A program made the translations under genes and the position numbers. This document shows positions 53,504-63,492 of a DNA stretch of 64,000 nucleotides, piece by piece. The stretch's first letter is position 1. Each line of letters opens with the position of its first letter. The notes beneath the pieces were generated by a model. The model saw only the letters and a list, made by a program, of their open reading frames with translations, did no database searches and had not been told where the DNA came from. Source of the stretch: JAXMAO01 sp046350375 (GTDB lineage: Bacteria > Planctomycetota > Phycisphaerae > UBA1845 > UTPLA1); contig JAXMAO010000008.1 of the NCBI GenBank assembly GCA_046350375.1, forward strand, positions 62,001 through 126,000, written 5' to 3'.

Positions 53504-55717
53504 ATGCTGCGCGAGCCCCTGCCGTCGCACCTGGCGGCGCTGATCGCGACGGACAGTCAGCCGGCCGACGTGCGGCTGGCGCTGTGCTCGGACCTCGACC
53601 TGTCCGGCGAGCCGGCGCGCCACTGGCTGGCCGTCACCGACACCACGCTGTTCGTGCTGCGCGAGTCCGATCCGGCCCAGATCGTCCGGCGCCTGGCGAT
53701 CGCCGGCGCGGAGGCGTTTCGCTCGATCGCGGCAGTCGGGTCGGGGTTTCTCCAGGCGCGGATCGAGGGCGTGTGGGTCGACCTGGTGCGCTACTCGAAC
53801 GCGCTGGCCGACCCGTTCACCCGCGCCGCCCGCAAGCTGGAGCAGCGGCGCGACGGCGGCGCGCTGGCGATCGACCCGGCCGACGAGATCGACCGGCGCC
53901 ACTGCGCGAACTGCGGCATGGCGCTGCGCTTCGCGGGCGACGTCTGTCCGCGCTGCATCGACCGCGGCGCGGTGCTCGGTCGCGTCTGGCAGTTGGTGCG
54001 GCCCTATCGCCGCGCGGCCGTTGGAATGCTGGCGCTGCTGGTGCTAGGCGTCGCGGCCGAGCTGGTGCCGCCCAAGCTGCAGCAGTACCTCGTCGATCAC
54101 GTGCTGCACCTCGATCACGCCGACCGTCTGGACGGTCGCATCGCCGTGCTGCTGCTGATCGTGGTGGGCCTGGCGGCGACGCGGCTGCTGCTGGTCTTCG
54201 TGAACGAGTTCAAGGGTCGCCTCTCGAGCCGCGTCGGCACCTCGATGACCTACGACCTGCGGGCGCGGCTGGTCGCCAAGCTGCACGAGCTGTCGGTCGG
54301 CTATTACGACCGCCACCAGGTCGGCGTGCTGGTCAACCGCGTGGCGCACGACACCGAGGCGATGCACGGCCTCGTGCAGCAGCTGACCGGCGGGTTCCTG
54401 TTGCAACTGCTGCAACTCGTCGGGGTCGGCGTGATGCTCTTCACGCTCAACCCGCGGATGGCGCTCTACACGCTCATCCCGATGCCGCTGGTGATGGCCG
54501 GCAGCGCGTTCTTCTGGCGCAACGTCTATCCGCGCTACTACCGCTACTGGGACTCGGCCAGCAAGCAGGCCGGCGCGCTGTCGGGCATGCTCTCGGGCAT
54601 TCGCGTGGTCAAGGCCTTCGGCCAGGAGGAGCGCGAAGGGCAGCGCTTCGCCACCAGCAGCACCTACCTGCAGCGCTCGCGCCTCGGCGTCGAGCACGCC
54701 ACCACCACCTTCTCGGCGGTCATGCAGCTGGTCTTCTCGCTCGGCGGGCTGATCGTCTGGTTCGTCGGCGGCAAGGACGTGCTCGGCGACCGCATGACGC
54801 TCGGCTCGCTGATGGCCTTTCTGGCCTATTTGCAGATGTTCTACAGCCCGCTCTCGACCCTGGCCGGGCTGACCACCTGGCTGACCAGCTTCATGACCGC
54901 CAGCCAGCGCATCTTCGAGCTGCTCGACACGCCACTGCAGGTCGCCGACGCCGACGCGCCGGCCGCCGTCGAATCGGTCGCCGGGCGGATCACCTTCGAC
55001 AACGTCACCTTCGGCTACGACCGCCATCAGCCGGTGATCGAGCGCGTCAGCCTCGAGATCGCGCCGGGCGAAATGGTGGGCGTCGTCGGCCGCAGCGGCT
55101 CGGGCAAGACCACGCTGGTGAACCTGGTGTCGCGCTTCTACGACGTCGACGAGGGGCGCGTGCTGATCGACGGCGTGGACGTGCGACAGTTCGAGCGCCA
55201 CACGCTGCGCCGCAACATCGGCGTGGTGCTTCAGGAGCCGTTCCTGTTTCGCGGCAGCGTGTGGGACAACCTGGTCTACGGCCGGCCCGAGGCGAGCCCC
55301 GAGCAGGGCATCGAGGCCGCCCGCGCCGCCAACTGCCACGACTTCATCATCGCGCTGCCGTTCGGTTATGACACGGCGCTGGGCGAGCGCGGCGCGGGGC
55401 TGTCGGGCGGCGAGCGCCAGCGGATTTCGATCGCACGCGCGCTGCTCTTCGATCCGCGCATCCTCATTCTCGACGAGGCCACCAGCAACGTGGATACCGA
55501 GAGCGAAAAGTCGATCCAGGAGGCGCTGCGCATCCTGGCGCGCGGCCGGACGACGATCGCCATCGCCCACCGGCTTTCGACGCTGCGAAACGCCGATCGC
55601 ATCCTCGTCTTCGACCGCGGGCGGCTGATCGAGGAGGGATCGCACGAGCGGCTGCTGGCCGCGGACGGCACGTACGCGCGGCTGGTCCGCATGCAGACGC
55701 AGCTCACCCGTGCGCCC
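53504..55717 (+). CDS. ABC exporter with N-terminal zinc ribbon (cyanophycin-associated type)
   Basis: The coding sense runs to about residue 735. The N-terminal 130 residues form a PH-like beta domain (HWLAVTDTTLFVLRESD). A zinc ribbon follows with Cys134, 137, 148 and 151 (CANCGMALRFAGDVCPRC). The membrane domain has six helices (GMLALLVLGVAAELVPPKLQ onward). The ATPase has Walker A GRSGSGKTT (Lys535), signature GLSGGERQRISIARALLFDP, Walker B ILILDEATSNVD and H-loop IAIAHRLSTLR. This N-terminal arrangement with a DUF1854 partner recalls the 'cyanophycin metabolism-associated' exporters. The literal frame stays open to 56230, overlapping DUF1854, so a frameshift or gene fusion is likely. Confidence 0.9.
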
Positions 55718-56318
55718 GACCGTCGATCGGCTGGCCGTCGAGGCCGCGCCGCCCGCGCCCGCCGCGCCGCTGCCGCGCCGACTGTCGACGAGTCGACCGA
55801 GCCGCCGGCCTTTCGCACCGCTCTGGCTGCTGCCCGACATGGCCCGGATTCACCTCGGCAACCACGACGCGCTGCATGTGACCGTGAGCGGCGATCGCAT
55901 TTACGGGGGGGTGAGCGCGGCGTGGGCCTTCCCGGTGCGCCGGGCCGACGAATTCATCTCGCTGCGCCACGCCGACGCCGACGGGCGCGACGCCGAGATC
56001 GGCATGATCCGCGACCTGTCGGCCTGGCCCGCCGACGCCGCGCGGCTGGTGCGCCAGGCGCTGCGGCGGCGCTACTACGTCCGCGAAATCTGCGCCATCC
56101 GCGAGCTGCGGCTGGAGCACGGTTTCCTGCTGTTCGCGGTCGATACCGACCGCGGCCCGGCCGAATTCACGATGCGCTGGAACCACAGCCAGGCGACCGA
56201 CTACGGCCCGGCCGGAAAGATCATTGTTGATGTCGACGACAACCGGTTCGTCGTGAAGGACGTCGCGGCGCTGCCGGCGCGGCAGCGGGGGCTGTTCCAG
56301 CGATACATCTACTGGTGA
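55710..56318 (+). CDS. DUF1854 family protein, partner of the ABC exporter
   Basis: The 202-residue frame begins at a GTG (55710) immediately after the ABC ATPase domain. The conserved part is MARIHLGNHDALHVTVSGDR, AWAFPVRRADEFISLRHADA, GRDAEIGMIRDLSAWPADAA and RRYYVREICAIRELRLEHGF. RWNHSQATDYGPAGKI and ERDVAALPARQR-like segments close the family pattern. DUF1854 proteins accompany an ABC exporter in cyanophycin loci of other bacteria; no cyanophycin synthetase is in this window. A single-base change near 55710 would fuse it to the exporter in one chain. Functional role is unknown. Confidence 0.82.
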   Translation: MRPTVDRLAVEAAPPAPAAPLPRRLSTSRPSRRPFAPLWLLPDMARIHLGNHDALHVTVSGDRIYGGVSAAWAFPVRRADEFISLRHADADGRDAEIGMIRDLSAWPADAARLVRQALRRRYYVREICAIRELRLEHGFLLFAVDTDRGPAEFTMRWNHSQATDYGPAGKIIVDVDDNRFVVKDVAALPARQRGLFQRYIYW

Positions 56319-56369
56319 ACCGCGGCCGGCGCGACACCAGCCGCGGCCGGCGCCGCGGATCGTGGCGGG

Positions 56370-56408
56370 AAAAAGAACGCAGCCCCGGATCGCGCGGACC
56401 GGGGCTGC
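56370..56408 (-). terminator. rho-independent terminator of the S8 protease gene
   Basis: Stem GCAGCCCCGG/CCGGGGCTGC followed on the minus strand by GTTCTTTTTCC, 33 bases past the stop at 56441. Confidence 0.85.
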
Positions 56409-56440
56409 GGGGGTTCGACTGCTCTGCGTGACGGGGCCGT

Positions 56441-59400
56441 TTATGGCGCTGTCAGCAGCAACTGCACCAGCGCGGCCGAGTCGAGCGCGTTGAGCTGGTT
56501 GTCCTGGTTCACGTCCGACGCGCACATCTGGGCGGTTGTCACCGTGAACGGGTCGGCCAGCGACGCCGACTCAACCTGCACGTCCAGGCCGTTGAAGTCG
56601 CCATCGAAATTCGTGTCACCGGGCGTGACCGGCGGGCACGACTGCGGCACCAGGCCCCAGATCTCGATGTCGTCGATGTTCCAGCCCGGATAGGTCACCG
56701 AGCCGTCGGTCGGGCCCATGCCCCAGCGCAGATAGACGGTCGGCTGCGAATCGGCCGTCGGCAGACTGTAAGTCTGCAACGACCAGGCGTTTTCGCTGAT
56801 GGCCGCGGTGTTGTGGTTGAACACGTTCGTCCAGGTCGTGCCGTTGGTCGACACGTCGATCGTGGCGTGGTCGAAGCTGGACGATTCGATGCCCAGCCAG
56901 CGGCGGAACTTGAGCTGCACGCCGGTGATGCCCGAACAGTTCAGGGCGGCGGTGGTCAGATACTCGGTCACGCCCATGTTGTTCGGATAGTCGCCGGAGA
57001 GGTTGTAGCCATAGACGTTGGTGCCGGTGAAGCCGCCGGCAGGGTCGAGGTTGTGCGATCCGGCGCCGGTCGGCTGACCGAAGGCCCACTGACCGGTTGT
57101 CGTCCAGCCGGGGTTGGTGTTGAGGTTGAAGGTGATGACGGGCTGGGCTCCACCGACGGTCATGTTGACGGTGGCGACGTTTGAGTCGTAGGTGCCGTCG
57201 CTGGCCTTGAAGGTGAAGCTGTCGGGACCGTTGTAGTTGAACGCGCCCTTGTAGAGGACGGTCGGGTCGTTGATCGTCAGCGAATAGGGGGCGCTCAGGA
57301 TCACGCCGCCGTTCGGGTCCTTGAGGGCGCCGTGGGCCGGCAGCGACAGGATGGTCCAGGTCAGCGGGTCGCCGTTGGGATCGGACGCCGGCATAGAGGC
57401 GGTCATCGCCGTGTTGACGTTGACGGTGTAGGCGGCGTCGTTGGCCGTCGGCGCGTTGGCGACGGTCAGGCTCACGTCGTCCACAAACCAGTCGTCAAAC
57501 GCGCCGGTGGTCGCCGTGTTGCGAATCCGCAGGCGGAAGCCGGCATGCAACGCGGCCGCCGGCAGCAGCAGGGAGTTGTTGACATAGGCGGTCTGGTCCG
57601 GCCCGCTGCCCAGGTGCTGGGCGAGCAGCTGCCAGGCGTTGTTGGCGTCGAGATACTCGACAAACAAGTCGTCCCCGGCATCGGGGCTTTCGCCGCCGCC
57701 GCGCTGCTCATACCAGTAGCTGAGGCGGACGGCCGACTCGCTGCCGAGGTTGATGATGTGGGTCACGATCGAGTCGCCGCCGGCCGGATCGCCGTTGAAG
57801 CGGGCCGAGTTCGGCGCGCTGGGCTCGCCCGTCCCGACGGTGTCGATCGTGGCGTTGGAGACGGTCGCCCACTTCTGGTTGTCGAACGAGGTCGCGGGGA
57901 ACGTCTCGACGAACGGCAACGACAGGATCGGCACGACGGTGACGGCGATGTTCGCGACGTTGGAGTCGCCGCCGTCCGGAGGCGTGCCGTTGTCGTTGCA
58001 CTTGAAGGAGAAACTGTCGCTGCCCGTGCCGGGCGGAGCGGTGTAGGCCACCTGGCTCCCCTGTCCCACGAGCGTGTAGGGCAAGTCGCCGGGGACGATG
58101 ACGTGGTTGTTGCCCGTGTCCTTCAACTGGCCGGTCGGCAGGCTCAGGACGCTGAAATCGAGCGTGGGCGGAACCGGCAGCCCGTCATCGCTGCCGGGCA
58201 GATTGATGTTGACGGTCGTGCTCTGGCCGACCGACAGCGACGCGCCCGAGGCTGACGGCGGGCGCGGCCCGCACGACGGGAAGACCGACAGGTCGGTCTC
58301 GAAGAAGTCTGGCGACAGGCCGGCGCCGGCCGACAGTCCGGCCAGGCCGCTGGTGTCTGCAAGGCTGAGATAGTTGAGCTCGATCCGACCGTCGTAGTAC
58401 ATGACGATCTGGAAGGTGTTCGAGTTGGCGGCATTGTTCACGGTGACGTTTTGCCACGTGACCGCCAGGCGATCGCTCATCTCCTTGTAGCTGACCGCGC
58501 CGGCCTGGGCCGGGTTGAGGTCGTCAAACAGCGCCGAGACGCGCGGCCGGTTGAAGTGGTCGGCGAGTGTCTCGGTCGCGTCGGTGTCTCCGGCCGTAAA
58601 AGTCAGGTAGCCGTTGCTGCCGATGAAGACCGTTCCATAGGAAATCCCGTAGAGCTTCACAGTGTGGCCGCCGGTAAGCGTCACGGTCGCGAAGGCGTCG
58701 TTCGCCAGAGTGACCGGGGTTCCGCCGGCCGGGTCGGTCGGCAACAGGCCGATGTTCACCGAGCAGGCTCCGTAGTAATCGACCGAGCCGTTCGGCGCCC
58801 AGAGGATTTGCCGGTTGTCCAGGTCGTTGTCGGTGGTGAACTGCTCGGTGAAGTAGTCGGGCACTTCGGGCGTGGTGAACGAGAAGCACACCCCGCCGTT
58901 GTTGTTGGTGGTCTGATTGCCGGCGGCATCGGTGGCCTGCACGGCGAAATAGAAAGTCGCGTTGTCGGTCAGCCCGGTCAGGTTGATCGAGTGCGACGTG
59001 ACCTGCCCGGAGCCGGGCTGGGAACTGCTGAGCGACCCGCAGGCCGAGCCGTACTGAACCACCGAGTTGGCCGATTCATCGGTGGTGAAAGTCACTGTGG
59101 CCGAGTGCGGGGCGATGTTGATGACCTGCACGTTGGAGATGACCGGGCCGGCGCAGTCGATCGCGGCGTTCGAGGTGCGGACGATGTTGAAGCCGCCCTG
59201 GCCGTCATCGGCGTCGACGTAGGTCGCGGTGATCGTGTTGCCGTGGGCCACCTGAAGCACCCCGGGAGAGTTGTGGGTGCTGAGGTTGATCGTGCCGCGG
59301 AAGTCGGCCGTCTCGTTGCCGGTCTCGGTGAGCGTGACGGTCTCGCCGCCTGGCTCGCTGGTCGAGTTGATCGTGACGTTGACGGTCTCGACCGCGCCGC

Positions 59401-61639
59401 TGTCGGCATTCAGGTCGCAGTCGACCACGCGGATTTCCACCTGCGACGCGCAGTTGTAGATCGGCTTGTTCAGTCCGATCACACCGGTGCGCGAGCAGTT
59501 GACCAGTTGCGGCGACGCGCACAACGAGAACGGCTGCGGGCCCTGCGGCACGTTGAAGCCGACGACCGACACGCGCCACACGCCGGCGATCGGGCTGGCG
59601 ACGCGCACCTGCTCAATATTGTCGAGGTGGTTTTCCTGCGTTTGAACGGCCGGGTTGCCGGGGTTAGCCAAGCTGAGCGTCCAGGGATAGACGCGGTTGT
59701 TGTTCGCGTCGGTCACCACCAGGTCGAGGTCGTTGACGATGGTGCCCACGGCGGCGGCGGCGGCCGGGAAGTCATCCCACGCCAGGGTCGCCTTGAACTC
59801 GGGTGAGGCCGGTGGCACGACCACCAGCACGTTGTACGAGCCGCCCTGCGAGACGTCGGCCTCGAGGAAGTTCCCGGTCCGCATGAAATCGACGGCCGCC
59901 TGGATGCGCACCGAGCCGTAGCCGAACTGGTTGTCCGGGCCGGCATTGCCCAGATCGACGGCGGTGTGGGCCAGCAGGATCTTCAGGGTCGAGTTGCGGA
60001 AGTCGGGCCGGGCCGGGTACTGGGCGCGGAAGTCCTGAAGCAGCAGTGAGCTCAGACCGCAGACGGTCGGCGACGCCATCGACGTGCCGCACTTCACGGC
60101 GTAGGCCGTGTCGCTCGAGCTGGAGCACGACGTGACGCCGTTGTCGCCGCCGACCTGGCAGCCGGGCGCGGAGATGTCGGGCTTCATGCGACCGTCGTCC
60201 GACGGGCCCCAGCTGGTGAACGAGGTGATCGAGTCGTCGTTCGAGTTGAGCGCGCCGACCGCGATGTGGTTCTTGGCACACGCGGGCGGGGCCGTGGTGT
60301 GATAGGTCGAGCCGCAGCGCGTCACCTGGCGCTCGTTGCCATTCGCCCAGACGACACGGAACGGCTGCCCGTTGGCGACGCCGGCCGTGCCGCGGACGAT
60401 CTTGTCGATGAGCTGGCTGGTCAGGCCGTAGTCGCCTTCCCAATTGCAGTCGAAGTTGTTGGGGGCGGTGTTGGTGCCGATCGAGTTGTTCGAGATGTGG
60501 GCGTTGAAGGTGGTGATGGCGGCGGTGTAGTCGGCCTGGAGATCGCCGGGGTCGGTATAAAGGAAGCCGGCCGTCAGACCGCCGGGCTGTTCGAAGCCGT
60601 ACGAAATAAGGTTAACGGCCGGGGCCATGCCCTTGTTGGCTGCGACCGCGACGCCGGCGCCGCCGACGGTTCCGGCGACGTGGGTTGAGTGGTCAGACGT
60701 GCTCGAGGTGTCCGTCGGGCCGATCGTGCAGCGGCCCTGGAAGTCGACGTGCGTCGAGCGGACCTTGCCGCCGTCATAGATCAGCACGTTGACGCCCGCG
60801 CCGTTGAGGTTGTAGGGCGCGATCTGGACGATGTTGGCCCCGGTGCGGACGCGGTTCTCGGCGTTCAGTTCGGCCATCGGGGGCAGCGGCGGCTCGATCC
60901 ACTGAATCTCGTCTTCGCCCGCCAGCAGCTTGACATTGCCGGCCGGCAGCTCGAGCACCAGCGTGTTGATGGCCGGAACGCGCGACACCACCGTCGCGCC
61001 ATGCCGCAGGGCAATGGCGACCGCCACGGGCTCGAGCGGCACATCCTTCTGGAACTGGGCATAGACCGCGACAATGGCGTTTTCCGGGCGCAGCGGGTCG
61101 GGGTCGGTGACCGGGGTGCCGTCGACGCGCTGCTGCGCGGCCGTCACCTGCGACCAGCTTGGGAACTGCTCCTGCGCAATCCGCGGGTGCATCTTGAAAG
61201 TCGCGTCCATCGGCAGGACGTCGCGGACGAGCCCCAGCCCGGCCAGCCGATCGCCGTCGAGCGCCTTGGCGCCGCGTGCGACAAAGGCGTTGTCGTCGAC
61301 GTAGTCCTGCAGCTCGATGCCCTGCTGCGCGATCTGGGCGCGCTGGGCGTCGGTGAGGGGAGCGCCGAATTGAATGACGAAGTGATCGTGGTCGCTGGCG
61401 CGCAGCGCATCGGCGCGGGCCTTCAACTGGGCCGGGTTGCGCTGCGTCGTGGCAATCGTGCCGGACAGCACGCGGATGCGCCCCTTGGTCGCGGGCGTAT
61501 TGGCGACGGTCGCAGGCGTCGCCGCTTTGCCAGGCGGTCCCTGCGCGACGGCCAGCGAAACGACCAGCAGCCCGGCGAGTGTCACCGGGACGCCAACGCG
61601 AACGAACCAGTTCTTCGATGTGACAGCGGCAGGGTTCAT
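56441..61639 (-). CDS. giant secreted subtilisin-like (S8) protease with dockerin-like C-terminus
   Basis: The 1732-residue protein has a signal peptide (VPVTLAGLLVVSLAVAQG) and a propeptide-like region. The subtilase domain has triad residues Asp289 (NVLIYDGGKV), His317 (SDHSTHVAGTVGG) and Ser520 (CGTSMASPTVCG). It is followed by a P-like domain, Fn3-type, cadherin-like (SDPNGDPLTWTILSLPAHG), beta-jelly-roll and MAM-like domains (TGQWAFGQPTGAGSHNLDPA). It ends PGDTNFDGDFNGLDVQVESA and SDVNQDNQLNALDSAALVQL, the dockerin-like tail. ATG 61639 follows GAGG. A promoter lies at 61846-61874. It is an extracellular or surface protease with unknown targets. Confidence 0.93.
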   Translation of the reverse strand: MNPAAVTSKNWFVRVGVPVTLAGLLVVSLAVAQGPPGKAATPATVANTPATKGRIRVLSGTIATTQRNPAQLKARADALRASDHDHFVIQFGAPLTDAQRAQIAQQGIELQDYVDDNAFVARGAKALDGDRLAGLGLVRDVLPMDATFKMHPRIAQEQFPSWSQVTAAQQRVDGTPVTDPDPLRPENAIVAVYAQFQKDVPLEPVAVAIALRHGATVVSRVPAINTLVLELPAGNVKLLAGEDEIQWIEPPLPPMAELNAENRVRTGANIVQIAPYNLNGAGVNVLIYDGGKVRSTHVDFQGRCTIGPTDTSSTSDHSTHVAGTVGGAGVAVAANKGMAPAVNLISYGFEQPGGLTAGFLYTDPGDLQADYTAAITTFNAHISNNSIGTNTAPNNFDCNWEGDYGLTSQLIDKIVRGTAGVANGQPFRVVWANGNERQVTRCGSTYHTTAPPACAKNHIAVGALNSNDDSITSFTSWGPSDDGRMKPDISAPGCQVGGDNGVTSCSSSSDTAYAVKCGTSMASPTVCGLSSLLLQDFRAQYPARPDFRNSTLKILLAHTAVDLGNAGPDNQFGYGSVRIQAAVDFMRTGNFLEADVSQGGSYNVLVVVPPASPEFKATLAWDDFPAAAAAVGTIVNDLDLVVTDANNNRVYPWTLSLANPGNPAVQTQENHLDNIEQVRVASPIAGVWRVSVVGFNVPQGPQPFSLCASPQLVNCSRTGVIGLNKPIYNCASQVEIRVVDCDLNADSGAVETVNVTINSTSEPGGETVTLTETGNETADFRGTINLSTHNSPGVLQVAHGNTITATYVDADDGQGGFNIVRTSNAAIDCAGPVISNVQVINIAPHSATVTFTTDESANSVVQYGSACGSLSSSQPGSGQVTSHSINLTGLTDNATFYFAVQATDAAGNQTTNNNGGVCFSFTTPEVPDYFTEQFTTDNDLDNRQILWAPNGSVDYYGACSVNIGLLPTDPAGGTPVTLANDAFATVTLTGGHTVKLYGISYGTVFIGSNGYLTFTAGDTDATETLADHFNRPRVSALFDDLNPAQAGAVSYKEMSDRLAVTWQNVTVNNAANSNTFQIVMYYDGRIELNYLSLADTSGLAGLSAGAGLSPDFFETDLSVFPSCGPRPPSASGASLSVGQSTTVNINLPGSDDGLPVPPTLDFSVLSLPTGQLKDTGNNHVIVPGDLPYTLVGQGSQVAYTAPPGTGSDSFSFKCNDNGTPPDGGDSNVANIAVTVVPILSLPFVETFPATSFDNQKWATVSNATIDTVGTGEPSAPNSARFNGDPAGGDSIVTHIINLGSESAVRLSYWYEQRGGGESPDAGDDLFVEYLDANNAWQLLAQHLGSGPDQTAYVNNSLLLPAAALHAGFRLRIRNTATTGAFDDWFVDDVSLTVANAPTANDAAYTVNVNTAMTASMPASDPNGDPLTWTILSLPAHGALKDPNGGVILSAPYSLTINDPTVLYKGAFNYNGPDSFTFKASDGTYDSNVATVNMTVGGAQPVITFNLNTNPGWTTTGQWAFGQPTGAGSHNLDPAGGFTGTNVYGYNLSGDYPNNMGVTEYLTTAALNCSGITGVQLKFRRWLGIESSSFDHATIDVSTNGTTWTNVFNHNTAAISENAWSLQTYSLPTADSQPTVYLRWGMGPTDGSVTYPGWNIDDIEIWGLVPQSCPPVTPGDTNFDGDFNGLDVQVESASLADPFTVTTAQMCASDVNQDNQLNALDSAALVQLLLTAP

Positions 61640-61963
61640 GCGACCTCGACTCCCTCGAAAAAAAAACGGATCGATGCGGACCGGCGCTTCTTGCCACGCG
61701 AACACGCGCTACGGAGACAGCGCGGCCGATCGGGCGCGAATGCGCAACAAAGCGAACTGACGAAATGCCCGCGGGACGTGAGCAAGTGGCTCGCTGGCGG
61801 CCCTCCGGTCGCCGTACCCCCGAATGTGGGCACCCGTTGTCCCCCACAATACCGGAATCGCGCGCCGAATTCAACGTCCCGGCGCCGCCTCGCCCCGCGC
61901 CCGCGCATGCTGCGAGTGCAAAATAACTAGCTAAAGTTGTCCGCAATGGCGCAGTCGGCGGAC
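61640..61963. other. intergenic region between the S8 protease gene and apt
   Basis: About 320 bases without a supported gene. It holds the promoter at 61846-61874 and a 200-base leader for the S8 gene, with a T9 tract just before its ribosome-binding site. Confidence 0.6.
61846..61874 (-). promoter_or_regulatory. sigma-70-type promoter of the S8 protease gene
   Basis: Minus strand TTGAAT, 17-base spacer, TATTGT, predicting a start near 61839. Confidence 0.55.
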
Positions 61964-62518
61964 CTACGATTCGTACCGCAGCACCGAATGAACCGCGTGG
62001 CCGGTGAGCTTCTTGCGCCCGTGGAGAAAGGCCAGCTCGATCAGAAACGCCACCCCCACAATCTGCCCCTTCAGCGAGGCCACCATTTCACAGCAGGCCG
62101 CCATCGTTCCGCCCGTCGCCAGCAGGTCGTCGATCATCAGGATCCGCGCCCCGGGCCGGAATGCGTCAGTGTGCATCTCGAGCGCGTCCGTGCCGTATTC
62201 AAGCTGGTATTCCGCCCGGCGCGTCTGCCGCGGCAGCTTCCCGGGCTTGCGGATCGGCACGAACCCGGCCGACAGGTTGCGCGCCACCGCCGTGCCGAAG
62301 ATGAAGCCGCGCGACTCGGCGCCGATCACGGTCTCGATCTTCTCGGAGCGGTAAGGCTGCGTCAGGAACTCGACCGCCATCGACAGCGCCGCCGGATCGC
62401 CCAGCAGCGGCGTGATGTCCTTGAAAACGATGCCGCGCTTCGGAAAGTCCGGCACGTCGCGAATCAGCCGCTTCAGGTCTTCGGCCGAGTGGATGATCTG
62501 GGTTCGCTCGCCGCTCAT
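61964..62518 (-). CDS. apt: adenine phosphoribosyltransferase
   Basis: Apt converts adenine and PRPP to AMP in purine salvage. The 184-residue protein has IRDVPDFPKRGIVFKDITPL, the loop ETVIGAESRGFIFGTAVARN, the substrate loop VPIRKPGKLP and the PRPP-binding motif ILMIDDLLATGGTMAACCEM. Length and motif order match the family. The ATG at 62518 has AGGAG about ten bases upstream. It directly follows the damaged mtnP gene, whose product releases adenine, so the two genes would form a short methylthioadenosine/adenine salvage unit. Confidence 0.97.
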   Translation of the reverse strand: MSGERTQIIHSAEDLKRLIRDVPDFPKRGIVFKDITPLLGDPAALSMAVEFLTQPYRSEKIETVIGAESRGFIFGTAVARNLSAGFVPIRKPGKLPRQTRRAEYQLEYGTDALEMHTDAFRPGARILMIDDLLATGGTMAACCEMVASLKGQIVGVAFLIELAFLHGRKKLTGHAVHSVLRYES

Positions 62519-62559
62519 GCCGCTGCGCTCCTGTCTGGGGGCCTGGCCGCCGTGGCGCG

Positions 62560-63467
62560 GCACATAGCCCTGCGCGCGGGCCGCCGTCCAGCGCAGGATC
62601 GGCTCCAGCCGCGCGGGCGCAGCGGGGCGAGACCTGCCCCGGCTTCGTCCAGACCGCCAGGTCGAGGCAGATCTGGCGAGCGCCACCGGCGGCGGCGACG
62701 CGGCGCAGCAAGGCCGCCTCGATCAACTGATCGCCTGCGCGGTGACGCGCTCCATGTTGCCGATGATCTCGGCCAGCAGCGCATCACCAGGGTGAGCCCG
62801 TCGGGCGCTTGGTCGCCAGCGCAGTCATAGTCGGTCAGCAGCGCTACCCAAGCGCGTAGCACAGCTCGGCCTCGCCCAGCCATGCGTGCCTCGGGCGAGG
62901 CCTGATCATGCCGACGAAGGTCACCGCCCCAGGCGCGGTGCATGCGGCTCTCGGCGACAGTCGCTTGGCCCTCCATGCAAACGTAGGTGCCGTCGGCGTC
63001 GCGCCGGCCCGCGTCCGCGCCCGGCCGCCAGCAGCACGCCGCGCAGCGTCGGGCAGAACAGGTGCGAGAACTCGACGTGCGCTACGCCAGGCCCGGCTCG
63101 TCAAAAAAGCTGCCGGCGCGGCGGTGGGTGCGGTCGATGAGCTGATCGGGCACCACCAGCTCGCCGGGGCGCACCTCTTCCTGAAGGCTGCCGGTGGCGC
63201 CGCTGGCGATGATGTGCGTGCAGCCGGCGCGCTTCGGCGCAGATGTTCGCCCGATAGGGACGGCCGACGGCGGCGGCGTGTGCCACGGACCGTGGCGCGC
63301 CAGAAACGCGATCGGCACGCCGCCCCACTCGGCGCGGACGATCGGCGCACTCGGCGGCCCGAACGGCGTGTCGATGGCTTCGGTGGTGCCGCGCGTCGTG
63401 CGGGTCAGCGCCTCGCCCAGGCCGCTGCCGCCGATCAGTCCGACACAGAGGTCTTGCAGCAGGACAC
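62560..63467 (-). pseudogene. mtnP: S-methyl-5'-thioadenosine phosphorylase, multiply frameshifted
   Basis: MtnP cleaves methylthioadenosine to adenine and methylthioribose-1-phosphate. Fragments in all three minus frames together match the family: LIGGSGLGEAL, VPIAFLARHGPWHT, THIIASGATGSLQEEVRPGE, LVVPDQLIDRTHRRAGSFFD, YVCMEGQATVAESRMHRAWG and EAELCYA ... TDYDC. At least six indels are needed to join them. Such density is unlike the rest of the window and suggests poor sequence quality near an edge; true decay is the alternative. A GTG at 63467 after AGGAGG is the likely start; the 3' boundary is approximate. It sits upstream of apt. Confidence 0.7.
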
Positions 63468-63492
63468 GCCGCCGCCTCCTGCGGCGAGCATG

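Noticed and set aside
56441..61639. Long plus-strand frames opposite the S8 protease
   Set aside because: They are Gly/Arg/Val/Asp-rich shadows of the conserved protease gene with no recognisable domain.
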